From Fragilaria crotonensis (taxonomy: Eukaryota > Bacillariophyta > Fragilariophyceae > Fragilariales > Fragilariaceae), in contig JAKSYS010000025.1 of the NCBI GenBank assembly GCA_022925895.1, positions 149,221 to 213,220 on the forward strand: a stretch of 64,000 nt of DNA, given 5' to 3'. This document shows, piece by piece, positions 62,267-64,000 of this stretch. Both the position numbers and the translations under genes were made by a program. Within the stretch, counting starts at the first letter, position 1, and each line of letters begins with the position of its first letter. The notes below the pieces were generated by a model, which did not search any database, was not told the origin of the DNA, and was given only the letters and a program-made list of their open reading frames with translations.

Positions 62267-63749
62267 ATGAAATCCTTGAACGAAGGGCTCTTTATCGCTG
62301 CAGTCTTATGCTCTACATCCGTTGGAGGTGTCAATTGCTATCAACGTCCCGCTTCGCAACCAACAAGAACATCAGCTCCTCCTTCGTGGGAGGAAAATCT
62401 TCTTTCAAACGGTGTCAGACCTCCTCGACGATTGATACCGAAATTGTTCCGCATTGAAAATCGTTGGGAGGCTATTGAATTGGTACGTTTGATCCGTGGA
62501 GGAGGATCTGTCGTAACACGGAATGATCATTCGTCAGAAGTGGATCTGAACGGTTTCGATCGGGCCATGCGATCATTTTGCTTATGGCTGGCTGGTGTCG
62601 TTTCGTGGCAAGTTATGGCAACTCTTGCAGGTCGACGTGAGGACCTCCTTTGTGAGGTGTGTGCGTGTGCGTGTACATATGATATCCTTTGTTAATCAAT
62701 CATGCATTTCGCAAGGATGTTCATGTCTAATCTGCATGTACCTTGTCTCATAGATTGCTGATCGATTGCTTAGCCCCGAAAGTGCTACTGCAGTCAAGAT
62801 GATAAGAACAATTATCAAACAATTTAAGGATCACGGTGTTATCGACGTTTTCAAGGAGTACCCTGCGAAGGATGTCGTAATGGCCATAGTTGCACTTGGT
62901 AAGCTCCAACGTGCGTCGGCCCGACATGACGAACAAGTTAAGGCGATAAGGTCACACATCGATCCCATCCTAATTGAAGAGCTAGCACATTACTCGCTCT
63001 TTGCAAATGCGGCATATGGATGGACTATGGAAGCTGCATTTGGTAGGCGATTGCATATGGGAAATCTGCAGACTTTGTTGAAAAAAACAGGTATCGAAGC
63101 TGACGATGTCGTGCAGGCTGCATGGGAGTCCAAGACGCACCGACCTGCATACTTCATCGTTCGAGACAGAAAACACAAAAGGCTCGTCTTGGCTATCCGT
63201 GGAACTTTGTCGGCGCGAGATGTTTTGACTGACTTATGCGCTGCCGCAGAGACCTATGAAACTGGATGCGAAGGACTACACAGAGCTCACCACGGAATGC
63301 TACAAGCTGCAAGAGGCGTCGCAACTGAAACGGCCGCTTCCATCGACGATGAACTTGCACTCAATCCGGATTACTCACTGGTGCTGGTCGGACATTCATT
63401 GGGAGGCGGGGTCGCTGCTGTTCTTGGAACTCTGTGGGAATCAAAGTACCCTGATCTTGTTGTTTATGGTTACGGCTCTCCATGCGTGGGGCCAGTCGAC
63501 GCTCGCCCGACGACGTGCGAATACATCGTTTCTGTATTGGGAGAAGGGGATCCCTTCTCCTGTCTAAGTCTAGGTCACATCGCGGATGTGTCCAACGCAT
63601 TGGCGTCGTTGTGTGAGGATGACAAACTGAGAACTGAGATTCTAATCCGCACAGATAAGTCAGTTGACAAGATGGATGATGATGATGTCCAATGGTGCGC
63701 ACAAACCATGGGAAAACTTCGCGAGAGTCTGACCGGGGAGCGCATGTAA
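62267..63749 (+). CDS. Class 3 lipase, secreted or ER-directed (two exons)
   Basis: Exon 1 is 62267-62656 and exon 2 is 62754-63749; the 97-bp intron (GTGTGT...CATAG, with a GT-rich start) keeps phase 0, giving 461 residues. Residues 1-22 form a signal peptide (MKSLNEGLFIAAVLCSTSVG). A second hydrophobic stretch (SFCLWLAGVVSWQVMATLA) lies near 105-122. The lipase core starts around SLFANAAYGW, with the lid/oxyanion strand LVLAIRGTLSARDVLTDL, the HHGMLQAARG helix, and the nucleophile elbow LVLVGHSLGGGVAAVLG with Ser near 343. VYGYGSPCVG and VLGEGDPFSCLSL supply the Asp region. Class 3 lipases of this type act on mono-, di- or triacylglycerols. The combination with seipin in the window is noted but not evidence of a pathway. 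Confidence 0.9.
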
Positions 63750-64000
63750 CCCCCTGGTCGAACCCTATTTATCAAGCGAGAACCAGACAACAGCGTTTCG
63801 CTTCTAGATGTTGCGCGGTCACGGTTTTCTGACTTGAGATTGCACCCTCGCATGTTGGATATATCAAAACACGTTCCATCACTCTATGAATCCCTTCTCC
63901 AAGAGATTGTTGCCAAATGATGACGCAACTACCGGTTCTGAGGCATTTGGCAGAAAATGACTGCGAAGCTTGAATCTGTGCGAGCATGTATTTGCTCTGA
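63750..64000. other. Right window edge, no gene
   Basis: The last 251 bases follow the lipase stop. No open frame with recognisable content reaches the edge. Confidence 0.4.

Overview
This is nuclear DNA from a photosynthetic stramenopile, most probably a diatom. Genes sit close together on both strands, each has few introns (about 59-97 bp with GT-AG borders; one of 222 bp), and several products begin with a signal peptide that runs into an 'AF' junction (VQAF, VKAF, VRAF). That is the bipartite presequence used to reach a secondary red plastid. Gene content (UBE3-type HECT ligase, Elongator subunit, seipin, XRCC3-like recombinase, PI4-kinase) is eukaryotic. No phage, CRISPR or bacterial operon features are present. 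Species cannot be fixed from the sequence alone.

Left part (0-22 kb): an end fragment of a gene at the edge; a small Golgi-type membrane protein; a plastid-type LON substrate-binding-domain protein broken by two one-base shifts; an SDR-fold protein without the usual catalytic Tyr/Lys; an ankyrin protein; an XRCC3-like recombinase in two exons; a clean 374-bp hAT-type MITE; a four-exon HECT ubiquitin ligase; a PX-domain sorting nexin with one frameshift; an unrecognised membrane protein; seipin; and a Nudix hydrolase.

Middle (22-43 kb): a DDE transposon whose transposase is in six frame-shifted pieces; a membrane glycosyltransferase; an Hsp70 with a signal peptide, a basic transit-like stretch and a cytosolic-type EEVD end (probable periplastidial Hsp70); an aldo/keto reductase; a plastid-type TrmA-like methyltransferase; NADP-type glutamate dehydrogenase; PI4-kinase beta; an IQM-like protein; and a histidine-phosphatase-fold protein whose RHG is RYG.

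Right part (43-64 kb): valyl-tRNA synthetase, RRP8, an SLC10A7-like transporter, tRNA-Ala(CGC), ELP4, a Lys/Arg/Ser-rich protein with a frame break, an S33 hydrolase with a plastid-type leader, an exostosin-like glycosyltransferase with a frameshift, a plastid-type J-domain protein and a class 3 lipase.

Functionally, at least five and perhaps seven products point at the complex plastid (LON domain, TrmA-like, ValRS, S33 hydrolase, J protein, possibly SLC10A7-like, and the periplastidial Hsp70). A second set concerns membranes and lipids (seipin, lipase, PI4-kinase, sorting nexin). Gaps between genes are strikingly rich in GTAC-centred palindromic words. Several otherwise conserved genes carry single-base losses, often in short homopolymers, which looks more like base-calling error than decay, except in the transposon where they are much denser.
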